Source: Pseudomonadota bacterium
GTDB lineage: Bacteria; Pseudomonadota; Alphaproteobacteria; Caulobacterales; Caulobacteraceae
Assembly: GCA_023445955.1 (NCBI GenBank)
Contig: JAEXJH010000598.1
Coordinates: 1 to 8,605 of the forward strand
Length of the DNA stretch: 8,605 nt
Direction of reading: 5' to 3'
Made by a program: the position numbers and the translations under genes. The notes under the pieces are model-generated. The model was given only the letters and a program-made list of their open reading frames with translations. It was not told the origin of the DNA and did no database searches. Below are positions 1 to 7,414 of this stretch, piece by piece; position 1 is the first letter of the stretch, and the number at the start of each line of letters is the position of its first letter.

Positions 1-285
1 GACCAGCACCGAGCCCAGGCGGTAGTGGGCCAGCTCCTCGGGCGTGATCGAGGCGCCGTCGGCCTGGATCGTCTGGGCGATCTTCTCCTCCACCGTCATC
101 TGGCCCATCAGCTTGGTGATGAAGGCCTCGGTCCTGGCGTCAGTGATCGTCGCCGGGCTGTGCGCCTTGGGCCAGACTTCCGGATGGGCGGTCGCGGCCG
201 GGACCTGCGCCAAGGCGGCGCCGCCCAGGCCGCCAGCCAGGATCAGGGCCAGGGCTGACGCGCGGACGAAGCTGGATGCGGACAT
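1..285 (-). CDS. Glycoside hydrolase family 3 beta-glucosidase-like enzyme, N-terminal part (runs off window)
   Basis: Ninety-five codons are visible, from an ATG at 283-285 to the window edge with no stop. The protein begins with a Sec-type signal peptide: basic/polar residues MSASSFVR, a hydrophobic stretch ALALILAGGLGGAA at about 11-24, and a likely cleavage after A24-L25-A26. Residues 63-71, MTVEEKIAQ, match the conserved start of GH3 catalytic domains (M-[TS]-x-E-E-K-[IV]-x-Q), followed by a region (TPEELAHYRLGSVLV) typical of exo-beta-1,4-glucosidases of this family. Family knowledge: GH3 enzymes remove terminal beta-linked glucose from cello-oligosaccharides or aryl-glucosides, and exported forms act in the periplasm or at the cell surface. 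A GGGAAG ribosome site lies just before the ATG. The gene follows a LacI regulator and an operator-bearing leader in the same direction, so sugar-controlled expression is likely. The catalytic Asp and Glu lie beyond the window, so exact substrate is unknown. Confidence 0.85.
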   Translation of the reverse strand, partial: MSASSFVRASALALILAGGLGGAALAQVPAATAHPEVWPKAHSPATITDARTEAFITKLMGQMTVEEKIAQTIQADGASITPEELAHYRLGSVLV

Positions 286-340
286 GGTTCTTCCCAGGAT
301 ACGCCCGCCCCCCAGGCGGACCATGTGGATTGTCGAGAAA

Positions 341-358
341 AGCGCCCGGCGCGGCGCT
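341..358 (-). terminator. Terminator-like hairpin in the GH3 leader
   Basis: On the minus strand AGCGCC and GGCGCT form a perfect 6-bp GC-rich stem around the loop GCGCCG, followed at once by TTTCTC, so four T's run in a row if the last stem base is counted. This has the form of an intrinsic terminator, though with a short U-tract. It lies about 55 nt before the GH3 start codon and about 230 nt after the lacI stop, so it could end lacI read-through or act as an attenuator for the GH3 transcript. Confidence 0.5.
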
Positions 359-374
359 TGCGGGAAACCGCGCC
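348..374 (-). promoter_or_regulatory. Alternative hairpin overlapping the terminator (antiterminator candidate)
   Basis: GGCGCGG (minus strand, 374-368) pairs perfectly with CCGCGCC (354-348) across a 13-nt loop. The 3' arm uses the loop and part of the 5' arm of the terminator-like hairpin at 341-358, so both cannot form together. This mutual exclusion is what an attenuator needs. In very GC-rich DNA such pairs also arise by chance, hence the modest confidence. Confidence 0.35.
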
Positions 375-385
375 GAGCGAAAGGA

Positions 386-404
386 AAGCGGTTCAGGTCC
401 GCTT
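386..404 (-). promoter_or_regulatory. Stem-loop spanning the stop codon of the leader ORF
   Basis: AAGCGG and CCGCTT form a perfect 6-bp stem with a 7-nt loop, ACCTGAA on the minus strand, which contains the TGA stop of the 23-codon ORF. A pyrimidine-rich run (TCCTTTC) follows. A ribosome finishing the small ORF would melt it. It does not overlap the 348-374 pair, so the layout is not the classical three-segment attenuator. Confidence 0.35.
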
Positions 405-464
405 GGAGGGGAGTGATCGTGCGTCGAGTGGAGCGACGCGACGGGCGCTGTCGGGCGAAGTCAT
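393..464 (-). CDS. Possible 23-residue leader peptide upstream of GH3
   Basis: An ATG at 462-464 opens a 23-codon ORF ending in TGA at 393-395. It is preceded by GGAGG (473-477) at an ideal 8-nt spacing, the strongest Shine-Dalgarno match seen before any gene in this window. The peptide begins MTSPDSARRV and is rich in Arg (4) and Ser (4). It is not in frame with the GH3 gene (start at 285) and has no resemblance to a known protein that I can see. It lies inside the likely 5' leader of the GH3 transcript, just before two competing hairpins, so a regulatory uORF is possible. Against it: the ORF is short and carries no run of one regulatory codon. Confidence 0.35.
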   Translation of the reverse strand: MTSPDSARRVAPLDARSLPSKRT

Positions 465-513
465 TGGCGTTTCCTCCGACGCCGCCTTCGTGGACGACCG
501 TCTTGATCGGGTC

Positions 514-543
514 GATCTCGCGCCAATTGGACAGCGCTGTCAA
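514..543 (-). promoter_or_regulatory. Candidate promoter for the GH3 transcript
   Basis: On the minus strand a perfect TTGACA (543-538) is followed after 18 nt by GAGATC (519-514). The last box sits within GCGAGATC, which matches 7 of 8 positions of the Caulobacter housekeeping -10 consensus GCTANAWC. The -35 box lies inside the palindromic operator at 529-542, so repressor binding would block polymerase. Transcription would start near 505-508, leaving a leader of about 220 nt before the GH3 start codon. Confidence 0.5.
529..542. promoter_or_regulatory. LacI-type operator upstream of GH3
   Basis: The sequence GGACAGCGCTGTCA contains a perfect 12-bp palindrome, GACAGCGCTGTC, with the central CG typical of LacI-family operators. 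It fits the same TGACA-N4-TGTCA pattern found before zwf (7168-7183) and lacI (1655-1674), with one base changed. It covers the -35 box of the candidate GH3 promoter. Likely ligand: the LacI-type protein encoded at 589-1608 (inference). Confidence 0.6.
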
Positions 544-551
544 GGTCAATA

Positions 552-565
552 TGATTGCGGTAACA
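552..565. promoter_or_regulatory. Second, degenerate LacI-family (cre-like) site
   Basis: Read on the minus strand, TGTTACCGCAATCA matches 13 of 14 positions of the generic LacI/CcpA-family consensus TGWNANCGNTNWCA, including the central CG. It is a poor palindrome. Its centre is 23 bp from the centre of the operator at 529-542, about two helical turns, so the two could lie on the same DNA face. It differs from the TGACA-type sites, so another LacI-family protein could use it, or it may be chance. Confidence 0.3.
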
Positions 566-588
566 GGCAGCACTCATCCTCGATCTGG

Positions 589-1608
589 CTAGCGGGAGGC
601 CGGTCCGGTGGACTCTCGAACGACCAGTTCGAAGTCCAGCACGCGCGAGGGCGGCGGCGCGCCCTCCTCCCGCTCGACACCGTGCATCAGCATGTCGGCG
701 GCGGCGCCGGCCATGGCGTGGATGGGCTGGCGGACGGTGGTCAGCTGCGGCCAGGTGATCTTGGCGCCGGGCGTGTCGTCGAAGCCCGCGACCGACAACT
801 GGGCCGGCAAGTCCAGGCGCAAGCGGTTGGCCACGGCCATGACCCCCAGGGCCATGTCGTCGTTCGAGGCGAAGATCGCGGTCGGACGGTCCGCCCCGCC
901 CAACAGCTTCTCGGCCGCGTCGAAGCCCGAGCGGAACGAGAAGAACCCCTGCTCCACCCGCTCGTCGCGGACGATCAGGCCGCTGTCGCGCATGGCGTCC
1001 AGAAAGCCCTGGTGGCGCAGGTGCGAGGCGCCGTGATCCGGGTGGCCGATGATGAAGCCGATGTCGCGATGGCCCAGCCCGATCAGGTGCTTGGTCATCT
1101 CATAGGCGGCCAGGCGGTCGTCCATGCTGACCCAAGGCGCGCGGTCGATATCGCCACCCGGGGCGATGCGGACATAGGCCACGCCCTCCTGCTCCAGCGC
1201 CGCCAGCACCACCGGATGATCGCTGAGCGGCGGGGTCAGGATCACCCCGTCCATCCGCAGCGTGGCCAGCATCGGCTCGACCTGCTCCTGAATGTCGCTG
1301 CCTGAGTCGATCGGCTCGACGATCAGGTGGAAGCCCTCCTGCCGGCATCGCGCGATGGCCCCCAGCTGCACGTCGGTGACGTAGCCCGGGCTGGGGTTGT
1401 CGAAGAACACGCCGATCAGATAGGCCTTCGAACCGGCCAGGCTGCGGGCCGAAATGTTGGGCCGATAGTTCAGCGCCGCCACGGCCGCCTGCACCCGGTC
1501 TCGGGTGTCGGCCTTGACGTTGGCCTCGCGGTTGAGCACCCGCGAAACGGTCTTGATCGAGACTCCGCTCTCGCGGGCCACGTCGTGGATCGTGATCTTG
1601 GCGCTCAA
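589..1608 (-). CDS. LacI-family transcriptional regulator of the glucose/beta-glucoside locus
   Basis: 339 residues, the usual length for the family. Residues 5-26 (ITIHDVARES... to SRVLN) form the LacI helix-turn-helix, with recognition helix at about 17-26; YRPN at 48-51 and the hinge NISARSLAG (51-59), with minor-groove Leu at 57, complete the DNA-binding part. From about 62 (AYLIGVFFD) a periplasmic-binding-protein-like sugar sensor follows, with the conserved FASNDDMALG (246-255) and VAGFDD (273-278) segments and the C-terminal PQLTTVRQP. The start is TTG: a stop lies in frame four codons upstream, GAGG sits 7 nt before it, and the HTH would otherwise be lost. An operator-like palindrome lies about 50 nt upstream, suggesting autoregulation. 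Position between the zwf-pgl-edd-glk operon and a GH3 gene, each preceded by similar palindromes, suggests control of both. The effector (glucose, a glucoside or a phosphorylated intermediate) cannot be read from sequence. Confidence 0.93.
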   Translation of the reverse strand: MSAKITIHDVARESGVSIKTVSRVLNREANVKADTRDRVQAAVAALNYRPNISARSLAGSKAYLIGVFFDNPSPGYVTDVQLGAIARCRQEGFHLIVEPIDSGSDIQEQVEPMLATLRMDGVILTPPLSDHPVVLAALEQEGVAYVRIAPGGDIDRAPWVSMDDRLAAYEMTKHLIGLGHRDIGFIIGHPDHGASHLRHQGFLDAMRDSGLIVRDERVEQGFFSFRSGFDAAEKLLGGADRPTAIFASNDDMALGVMAVANRLRLDLPAQLSVAGFDDTPGAKITWPQLTTVRQPIHAMAGAAADMLMHGVEREEGAPPPSRVLDFELVVRESTGPASR

Positions 1609-1654
1609 TTCCGTCCCTCACCCGCCGATTCTCTCCGGCGTGGCGGATACTAAG

Positions 1655-1674
1655 CCATGACAGGGTTGTCATGG
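1655..1674. promoter_or_regulatory. Operator in front of lacI
   Basis: CCATGACA and TGTCATGG form perfect 8-bp arms around GGGT, giving the TGACA-N4-TGTCA pattern shared with zwf and GH3. It ends 47 nt upstream of the TTG start. On the minus strand its 3' part supplies an ATGACA that could serve as a -35 box, but the nearest -10-like TAGTAT (1652-1647) is only 14 nt away, so the promoter itself is not certain. Position and symmetry point to autorepression by the downstream LacI-type protein. Confidence 0.6.
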
Positions 1675-1728
1675 CGAGCCCCCTCCAGAACAGACCTCAG
1701 GAATGTCGGCGTTGGGTGGTTAGCAGAC

Positions 1729-1983
1729 CTAAGGCGTTAGCTGAACCCAGATGGTCGGAACCCGATACTTCTCGGCCCATGCCTGAGCCGCCGCGAGAGC
1801 CTTCTCAAACGAAATGTCGTCCTCGGCCAGCGACCCGTACCCCACCCATTCGCCGCTTGCTTTCCATGAACCGCCGGTGCCGAAGAACCGACCGTCACCG
1901 GAAGCATCGACGGTCAACCATCGCTGCTCGTCGCCCAGCTCGGGCATTTGCTCATGAGGCGGGAGATAGATGACTTCGGCCAT
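1729..1983 (-). CDS. Small hypothetical protein, 84 residues
   Basis: I do not recognise this protein. The ORF runs from ATG at 1981-1983 to TAG at 1729-1731. It begins MAEVIYLPPHEQMPELGDEQ, is acidic overall, and has five tryptophans spread through it (in QRW, GSW, GEW, QAW and TIW contexts). There is no signal peptide or membrane segment; a helix is likely at about residues 57-72 (SFEKALAAAQAWAEKY), which gives it the look of a small folded domain rather than a chance ORF. Codon use differs from its neighbours: 25 of 84 codons end in A or T, against about 3 of the first 41 in lacI. No convincing ribosome site is seen (AGG only 3 nt before ATG). It lies between glk and lacI in the same direction, 189 bp after glk, and is probably not part of the glycolytic operon. 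A recent insertion or a lineage-specific gene is possible. Confidence 0.6.
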   Translation of the reverse strand: MAEVIYLPPHEQMPELGDEQRWLTVDASGDGRFFGTGGSWKASGEWVGYGSLAEDDISFEKALAAAQAWAEKYRVPTIWVQLTP

Positions 1984-2056
1984 GGACCTATCGTGAAGGA
2001 GGCCATCTAGGTCTGCAATGGGTCGGGAGGGGCACCAGCGCTGAAACCGGATACGG

Positions 2057-2075
2057 CGCCCGTCGCCACCGGGCG
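2057..2075 (-). terminator. GC-rich hairpin after glk, weak terminator candidate
   Basis: CGCCCG and CGGGCG form a perfect 6-bp stem with a 7-nt loop about 100 nt past the glk stop. No T-run follows on the minus strand (CCGTATCC), so as an intrinsic terminator it is poor. It may be a structured 3' end or simply GC-rich chance pairing. Confidence 0.2.
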
Positions 2076-2090
2076 GATCATTCTGACGTC

Positions 2091-2118
2091 AGCTAAGGGT
2101 GGCAAGCCGTCCTTGGCT
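2091..2118 (-). terminator. Inverted repeat downstream of glk, possible operon end
   Basis: AGCCAAGG and CCTTAGCT (minus strand) pair at 7 of 8 positions around a 12-nt loop that itself holds a small GG-CUUG-CC hairpin. It lies about 55 nt after the glk stop, where an operon terminator would be expected, but no T-tract follows. On the plus strand the mismatch becomes a G-U wobble, so the stem would be slightly better there, yet no plus-strand gene is present. Confidence 0.3.
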
Positions 2119-2172
2119 CCACCGCTGAGACGCGACGCCGGCTTCTTCCGGAGACGCCGCCAGCGCTGCCCC

Positions 2173-3168
2173 CTATGCCACCGCCGCCCGGCCTTCCGGC
2201 GTCAGCGCCACCGCCGCGCCGATCAGCGCCGTGTGCGGGTGCAGGATGACGTGGGTCGGAATCGCCTGGGTGAAGCTCGACAGGCGCCCCTTGGCGTCGA
2301 AGCGCTCGCGGAACGCGCTCTTTTCCAGGATGTCGATGATCCGGGGCGCAATGCCGCCGGCGATGAACACGCCGCCGCGCGCGCCCAGGGTCAAGGCGAT
2401 GTCGCCGGCCGTCGAGCCCAGCACCGCGCAGAAGCGGTTCACGGTGGCCAGGCTGTCGGCGCAGCCCTCGACCGCGCGCTCGGTGATCTGCTTGGCGGCC
2501 AGGGCCTCGACCTTGCGACCTTCCGCGGCCGCCAGATCGATGTGCAGGTCTTCCATGCCGGGACCGGACAGGATGCGCTCGACCGAGACGCGGCCGCCGT
2601 CCAGGCGTTTGGTCAAGGCGCGCAGCACCTCGATCTCGACCTCGTCCAGCGGCGCGAAGGCGACATGGCCGCCCTCGGTGGCCAGCGGGATCTCCTGGCC
2701 GTGACGACGCACCAGGCCGGCGACGCCGAAGCCGGTGCCCGGACCCAGGATGGCCAGGTCGCCCTCGCCCGAGGTCCGCAGCGAACCGATCTGGCGCAGG
2801 TCCTTGGGCGACAGGCGCGGCGCGGCCAGGGCTTGTGCGGTGAAGTCGTTGATCAGCTTGGCGCTGCGGAAGCCGCCGGCGCGACGCAGGCCGTCCTCGG
2901 AGATCCGCCAGTCCAGGTTGGTCATGTGGACCTGGCCGTGGTCGATCGGGCCGGCCACCGCCACCACCGCCTGGTCGGCGTGCTTGACCCCGACCTTGTG
3001 CAGATAGGCCTCGATGGCGTCCTCGGCGGTGCCGTAGTCCTCGCCCTTGAAGGTGGTCGGCTCGATCAGGCGCGGATCCTGACCGTCAAATTCGACCAGG
3101 GCGAAGCGGGCGTTGGTGCCGCCGATATCGCCGACGAGGCCGAGACCCCCGCTGTGATTGCCGTCCAT
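2173..3168 (-). CDS. glk: Glucokinase
   Basis: 331 residues, close to the E. coli Glk length. It phosphorylates glucose with ATP to glucose 6-phosphate in the cytoplasm, feeding Zwf of the same operon. The phosphate-binding motif GLVGDIGGTNAR is at 10-21. The sugar-binding/catalytic NDF is at 107-109 (D108 as catalytic base), LGPGTGFGVAG at 141-151, the glucose-contacting EGGH at 165-168, and the adenosine-side FIAGGIAPR at 268-276. These mark the proteobacterial Glk family rather than the ROK family, which would carry a zinc-binding Cys motif that is absent. The ATG at 3166-3168 is preferred because it lies 13 nt after the edd stop with GGAAG upstream and places the GDIGGTN motif near the N-terminus. 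A longer in-frame start at 3255 would overlap edd by 74 nt. Last gene of zwf-pgl-edd-glk; stop TAG. Confidence 0.96.
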   Translation of the reverse strand: MDGNHSGGLGLVGDIGGTNARFALVEFDGQDPRLIEPTTFKGEDYGTAEDAIEAYLHKVGVKHADQAVVAVAGPIDHGQVHMTNLDWRISEDGLRRAGGFRSAKLINDFTAQALAAPRLSPKDLRQIGSLRTSGEGDLAILGPGTGFGVAGLVRRHGQEIPLATEGGHVAFAPLDEVEIEVLRALTKRLDGGRVSVERILSGPGMEDLHIDLAAAEGRKVEALAAKQITERAVEGCADSLATVNRFCAVLGSTAGDIALTLGARGGVFIAGGIAPRIIDILEKSAFRERFDAKGRLSSFTQAIPTHVILHPHTALIGAAVALTPEGRAAVA

Positions 3169-3181
3169 ACCGAGTACTTCC

Positions 3182-4990
<1,809 letters not shown>

Positions 4991-4995
4991 GGCGA

Positions 4996-5688
4996 TTACT
5001 CCGCCCAGAGGATACGGACCTTGGCGCGGTCCTGGTTCAGAATGGCGGCGATCGGCAGGCTCTGGTCGACCTCGCCGTCCAGCAGCGCGCGCTTGGCCTG
5101 GCCGGTGATCAGCAGCACGATCAGCGCCGATTGCGTCAACGCCTGGAAGGTCAGGCTGATCCGGGGAATGTCCGGAGCCGGATCGCCCGGCGGCACGGCC
5201 AGCACCAGGCGATCGGACGCCGGGTCCAGCCCCCGCGCCAGCACCGGCGAGCCGGGGAACAGCGAGGCGAAGTGGCCGTCGGGACCCACGCCCAGCAGCA
5301 CCACGCCGAACGGCGCGGCCGACGCGACGCCGGCTTGAGCCTTCAGCGCGGCTTCTTCGTGGCTGACGCCCTCGAAATATAGCGGCGAGAAGCCGGCCTT
5401 GGCCGCCTCGCCCGTCAGCAGGTGCTCGCGCACCAGCTTCTCGTTGCTGCTCGGATCGGTCGGCGGGACCCAGCGCTCGTCGGTCAGGGTGACCATGACC
5501 TTGTCCCAGGGAGCGGTGGCCTGGGCCAGGCGGTCATAGACCGGGGCCGGCGTCGAGCCGCCGGTGGCCGCAAAGCCCGCGACGCCCTGGGCGGCAACGG
5601 CCGTGGTCAGGGCCTGGACGATGGTCGAGGCGGCGGCGTCGTACAGCGCCTCGCGGGTCGGAAAGGCTTCGATCTGGGGCTTGGGCAT
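4996..5688 (-). CDS. pgl: 6-phosphogluconolactonase
   Basis: 230 residues, typical of the DevB/Pgl (glucosamine-6-phosphate isomerase-like) type. It hydrolyses 6-phosphogluconolactone, the product of Zwf, to 6-phosphogluconate for Edd. Seen motifs: ATGGSTP (41-47) phosphate-binding loop; TLTDERWVP (67-75) followed by [12 protein letters not shown] (80-91); and [16 protein letters not shown] (133-148), which contains the GxGxDGHxASLFP signature with catalytic H139. The ATG at 5686-5688 follows the zwf stop by 2 nt, and GGAAGG within the last zwf codons sits 7 nt upstream, so translation is likely coupled to zwf. The N-terminus ([20 protein letters not shown]) is normal for the family. Cytoplasmic, with no signal peptide. 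Confidence 0.96.
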   Translation of the reverse strand: MPKPQIEAFPTREALYDAAASTIVQALTTAVAAQGVAGFAATGGSTPAPVYDRLAQATAPWDKVMVTLTDERWVPPTDPSSNEKLVREHLLTGEAAKAGFSPLYFEGVSHEEAALKAQAGVASAAPFGVVLLGVGPDGHFASLFPGSPVLARGLDPASDRLVLAVPPGDPAPDIPRISLTFQALTQSALIVLLITGQAKRALLDGEVDQSLPIAAILNQDRAKVRILWAE

Positions 5689-5690
5689 GA

Positions 5691-7154
5691 TCAGGCCTTC
5701 CAGGACCGGCCGCCGGGCGAGATCAGGCCCTGCGCCGACTGCGGCCCCCAGGTGCCGGCTGCGTAGTGGGCCGGCTCGATGCCGGCCTCTTCCCAGGCGG
5801 CCGAGACGGCGTCGATGAACTTCCAGGCCTGCTCGACCTCGTCACGGCGCACGAACAGGGTGCGGTCGCCGCGGAAGGCGTCGACGAACAGCTTCTCGTA
5901 GGCGATGCGGCGGCGGCCGCCGCTCTGGCCGAACGACAGCGACAGCGGCAGCGACTGCAGGCGCATGCCCTCTTCCGACAGGCCCGGACGCTTGTTCATG
6001 ATCGTCAGCGAGATGTCCTCGTCCGGCTGCAGGTCGATGACCAGGCGGTTGGCGCACAGCTCGCCGTCGGTCGCCTGGCCGAAGATATTGTGCGGCAGCG
6101 GCTTGAACTGGACGACGATCTGGGTGCGGCGATCGGGCAGGTTCTTGCCGGTGCGCAGGAAGAACGGCACGCCGTCCCAGCGCCAGTTGTCGATCGCCAC
6201 CTTCATGGCTACGAAGGTCTCGGTCTTGGTGGGCTTGCCGACTTCCTCGACATAGCCCGGACGCGCACTGCCCTCGACCACGCCGGCGACGTACTGGCCG
6301 CGCACGGTGTCGTGGGCCACGCTCTCCTTGGTGAAGGGGCGCAAGGACCGCAGCACCTTGACCTTCTCGTCACGGACCGCGTCCGGGTCGAAGCCCGACG
6401 GCGCCTCCATGGCGACCAGGCACAAGAGCTGCAGCATGTGGTTCTGCACCATGTCGCGCAGCGCGCCGTACTCGTCGTAATAGTGCCAGCGGTCGCCGAC
6501 CTTCTCGGTCTCGGCGATGGTGATCTGCACGTGGTCGATCGTGTTGCGGTCCCACAGGGGCTCGAACAGCACGTTGGCGAAGCGCAGGGCGGTCAGGTTC
6601 TGGACCGTCTCCTTGCCCAGATAGTGGTCGATGCGGAAGACCTGGCTCTCGTCGACCACGGCGGCGACGGCGGCGTTGGTGACCTTGGAGCTTTCCAGGT
6701 CGCGGCCCAACGGCTTTTCCAGGATCAGGCGGGTGGCGGGACCGGTCAGGCCGGCGGCTTGCAGCGCCTGGCAGGCCGGACCGTAGAGGCTGGGCGACAG
6801 CGAGAAGAAGATGACCAGGGAGCCGTGCGCGCCGATGCGGTCGGCCAGCTTCTGGGCGTCGGCCTCGCTGGTGATGTCAGCGGGCACGTAGTCGAGACGA
6901 TCGGCCAGGCGCTTCCAGACCCCCTCCTCGACCGTCGCGCGCTTGCCCAACTGTTCGCGCACCAGCGCCTTGTAGCTGGCGGCGTCATGGTCCGCGCGGG
7001 CCACGCCGACGATCCGCAGGTCATGCGGCAGCAGACGATCCAACTCGAGGAAATAAAGCGAAGGCAACAGCATCCGCAGGGCCAGATCGCCCGCGCCACC
7101 CAGCAGCACCAGCACTTCGCGGCCGGTTTCGCCGTCTTGATTCTTCTTAGCCAA
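5691..7154 (-). CDS. zwf: Glucose-6-phosphate 1-dehydrogenase
   Basis: 487 residues, the usual length. It oxidises glucose 6-phosphate to 6-phosphogluconolactone with NADP+ or NAD+, the entry to the Entner-Doudoroff and pentose phosphate routes. The Rossmann nucleotide loop is LLGGAGDLALRM (17-28), a GxxGDLA variant with Leu where many family members have Lys or Ala. EKPLG (146-150), the active-site signature RIDHYLGKE (174-182), and GALRDMVQNH (230-239) with catalytic H239 are all present. FFLRTGKNLPDRRTQI further on is the substrate-side RTGK region. The start is TTG (7152-7154), since there is no in-frame ATG until residue 28, which would cut the Rossmann loop; a weak GGGTGG ribosome site precedes it. 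A perfect palindromic operator ends 14 nt upstream, so repressor binding would block transcription of the whole operon. First gene of zwf-pgl-edd-glk. Confidence 0.97.
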   Translation of the reverse strand: MAKKNQDGETGREVLVLLGGAGDLALRMLLPSLYFLELDRLLPHDLRIVGVARADHDAASYKALVREQLGKRATVEEGVWKRLADRLDYVPADITSEADAQKLADRIGAHGSLVIFFSLSPSLYGPACQALQAAGLTGPATRLILEKPLGRDLESSKVTNAAVAAVVDESQVFRIDHYLGKETVQNLTALRFANVLFEPLWDRNTIDHVQITIAETEKVGDRWHYYDEYGALRDMVQNHMLQLLCLVAMEAPSGFDPDAVRDEKVKVLRSLRPFTKESVAHDTVRGQYVAGVVEGSARPGYVEEVGKPTKTETFVAMKVAIDNWRWDGVPFFLRTGKNLPDRRTQIVVQFKPLPHNIFGQATDGELCANRLVIDLQPDEDISLTIMNKRPGLSEEGMRLQSLPLSLSFGQSGGRRRIAYEKLFVDAFRGDRTLFVRRDEVEQAWKFIDAVSAAWEEAGIEPAHYAAGTWGPQSAQGLISPGGRSWKA

Positions 7155-7167
7155 TGTCGTCCACCCT

Positions 7168-7183
7168 ATGACAACGTTGTCAT
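7168..7183. promoter_or_regulatory. Perfect palindromic operator in front of the zwf operon
   Basis: ATGACAACGTTGTCAT is a perfect 16-bp palindrome with central CG, the form bound by LacI-family dimers. It lies 14 nt upstream of the zwf start codon and matches the palindromes before lacI and GH3. A third half-site follows directly (ATGACA, 7182-7187), giving an overlapping palindrome TGTCATGACA (7178-7187). No convincing -10 box was found: a TTGCCT (7207-7202) upstream could be a -35, but the hexamer 17 nt on (CATGAC) is poor, so the promoter stays undefined. Confidence 0.7.
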
Positions 7184-7224
7184 GACATGCCTGCGTCGGA
7201 AAGGCAAGCGGCCGCCGACCGCCA

Positions 7225-7236
7225 GCCGATATCGGC
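7225..7236. repeat. 12-bp perfect palindrome upstream of zwf
   Basis: GCCGATATCGGC reads the same on both strands and lies about 70 nt upstream of the zwf start. It has no loop, so it is more like a protein-binding site than an RNA hairpin. Its sequence is unlike the TGACA-type operators; function is unknown. Confidence 0.35.
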
Positions 7237-7284
7237 CCCAGCGGACCCCGACGGGCGGGCCTTAACTAGGCTAAACGTCTAGAG

Positions 7285-7315
7285 CCCGCCATAAGACCAA
7301 TCCGGTTTTGGCGGG
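7285..7315. repeat. Interrupted inverted repeat between the TPR gene and zwf
   Basis: CCCGCC (7285-7290) and GGCGGG (7310-7315) form a 6-bp outer stem. Inside, GACC (7295-7298) pairs with GGTT (7304-7307) around AATCC. Read on the plus strand it is followed by TGAATTTTC, which has a short T-run; on the minus strand it is followed by CTCTAG. It could be a second transcription end or a folded leader element. No gene on the plus strand would need it. Confidence 0.3.
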
Positions 7316-7370
7316 TGAATTTTCGGTGACGCGGGCCGTCGACGAGGCCAAGCGTGCCTCAACGTCTGGC

Positions 7371-7395
7371 GGAAAGGGCGGTTTGGGGAACGCCC
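7371..7395 (-). terminator. Likely terminator of the TPR-protein gene
   Basis: GGGCG (minus strand, 7395-7391) and CGCCC (7380-7376) form a 5-bp stem with a 10-nt loop, followed by TTTCC. It starts 19 nt after the TPR gene's stop codon. The U-run is short, so efficiency is uncertain, but position and form fit transcription ending before the zwf control region. A competing GGGG-CGTT-CCCC hairpin overlaps it. Confidence 0.45.
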
Positions 7396-7414
7396 CTGCC
7401 CTATTTGTTCGCCC

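Noticed and set aside
2034..2168. Repeated CAGCGCTG octamers after glk as further operators
   Set aside because: They match only the centre of the GH3 operator, lack the flanking GACA/TGTC arms, and such octamers are common in GC-rich sequence.
5766..7265. Plus-strand ORF of 499 codons opposite zwf
   Set aside because: Antisense shadow of zwf with low-complexity Gln/Val/Gly/Leu-rich translation and no recognisable domain.
7262..7276. TTAACTAGGCTAAAC as a CtrA binding site
   Set aside because: The two half-sites are only 6 nt apart rather than 7, and the second (TAAA) does not match TTAA.
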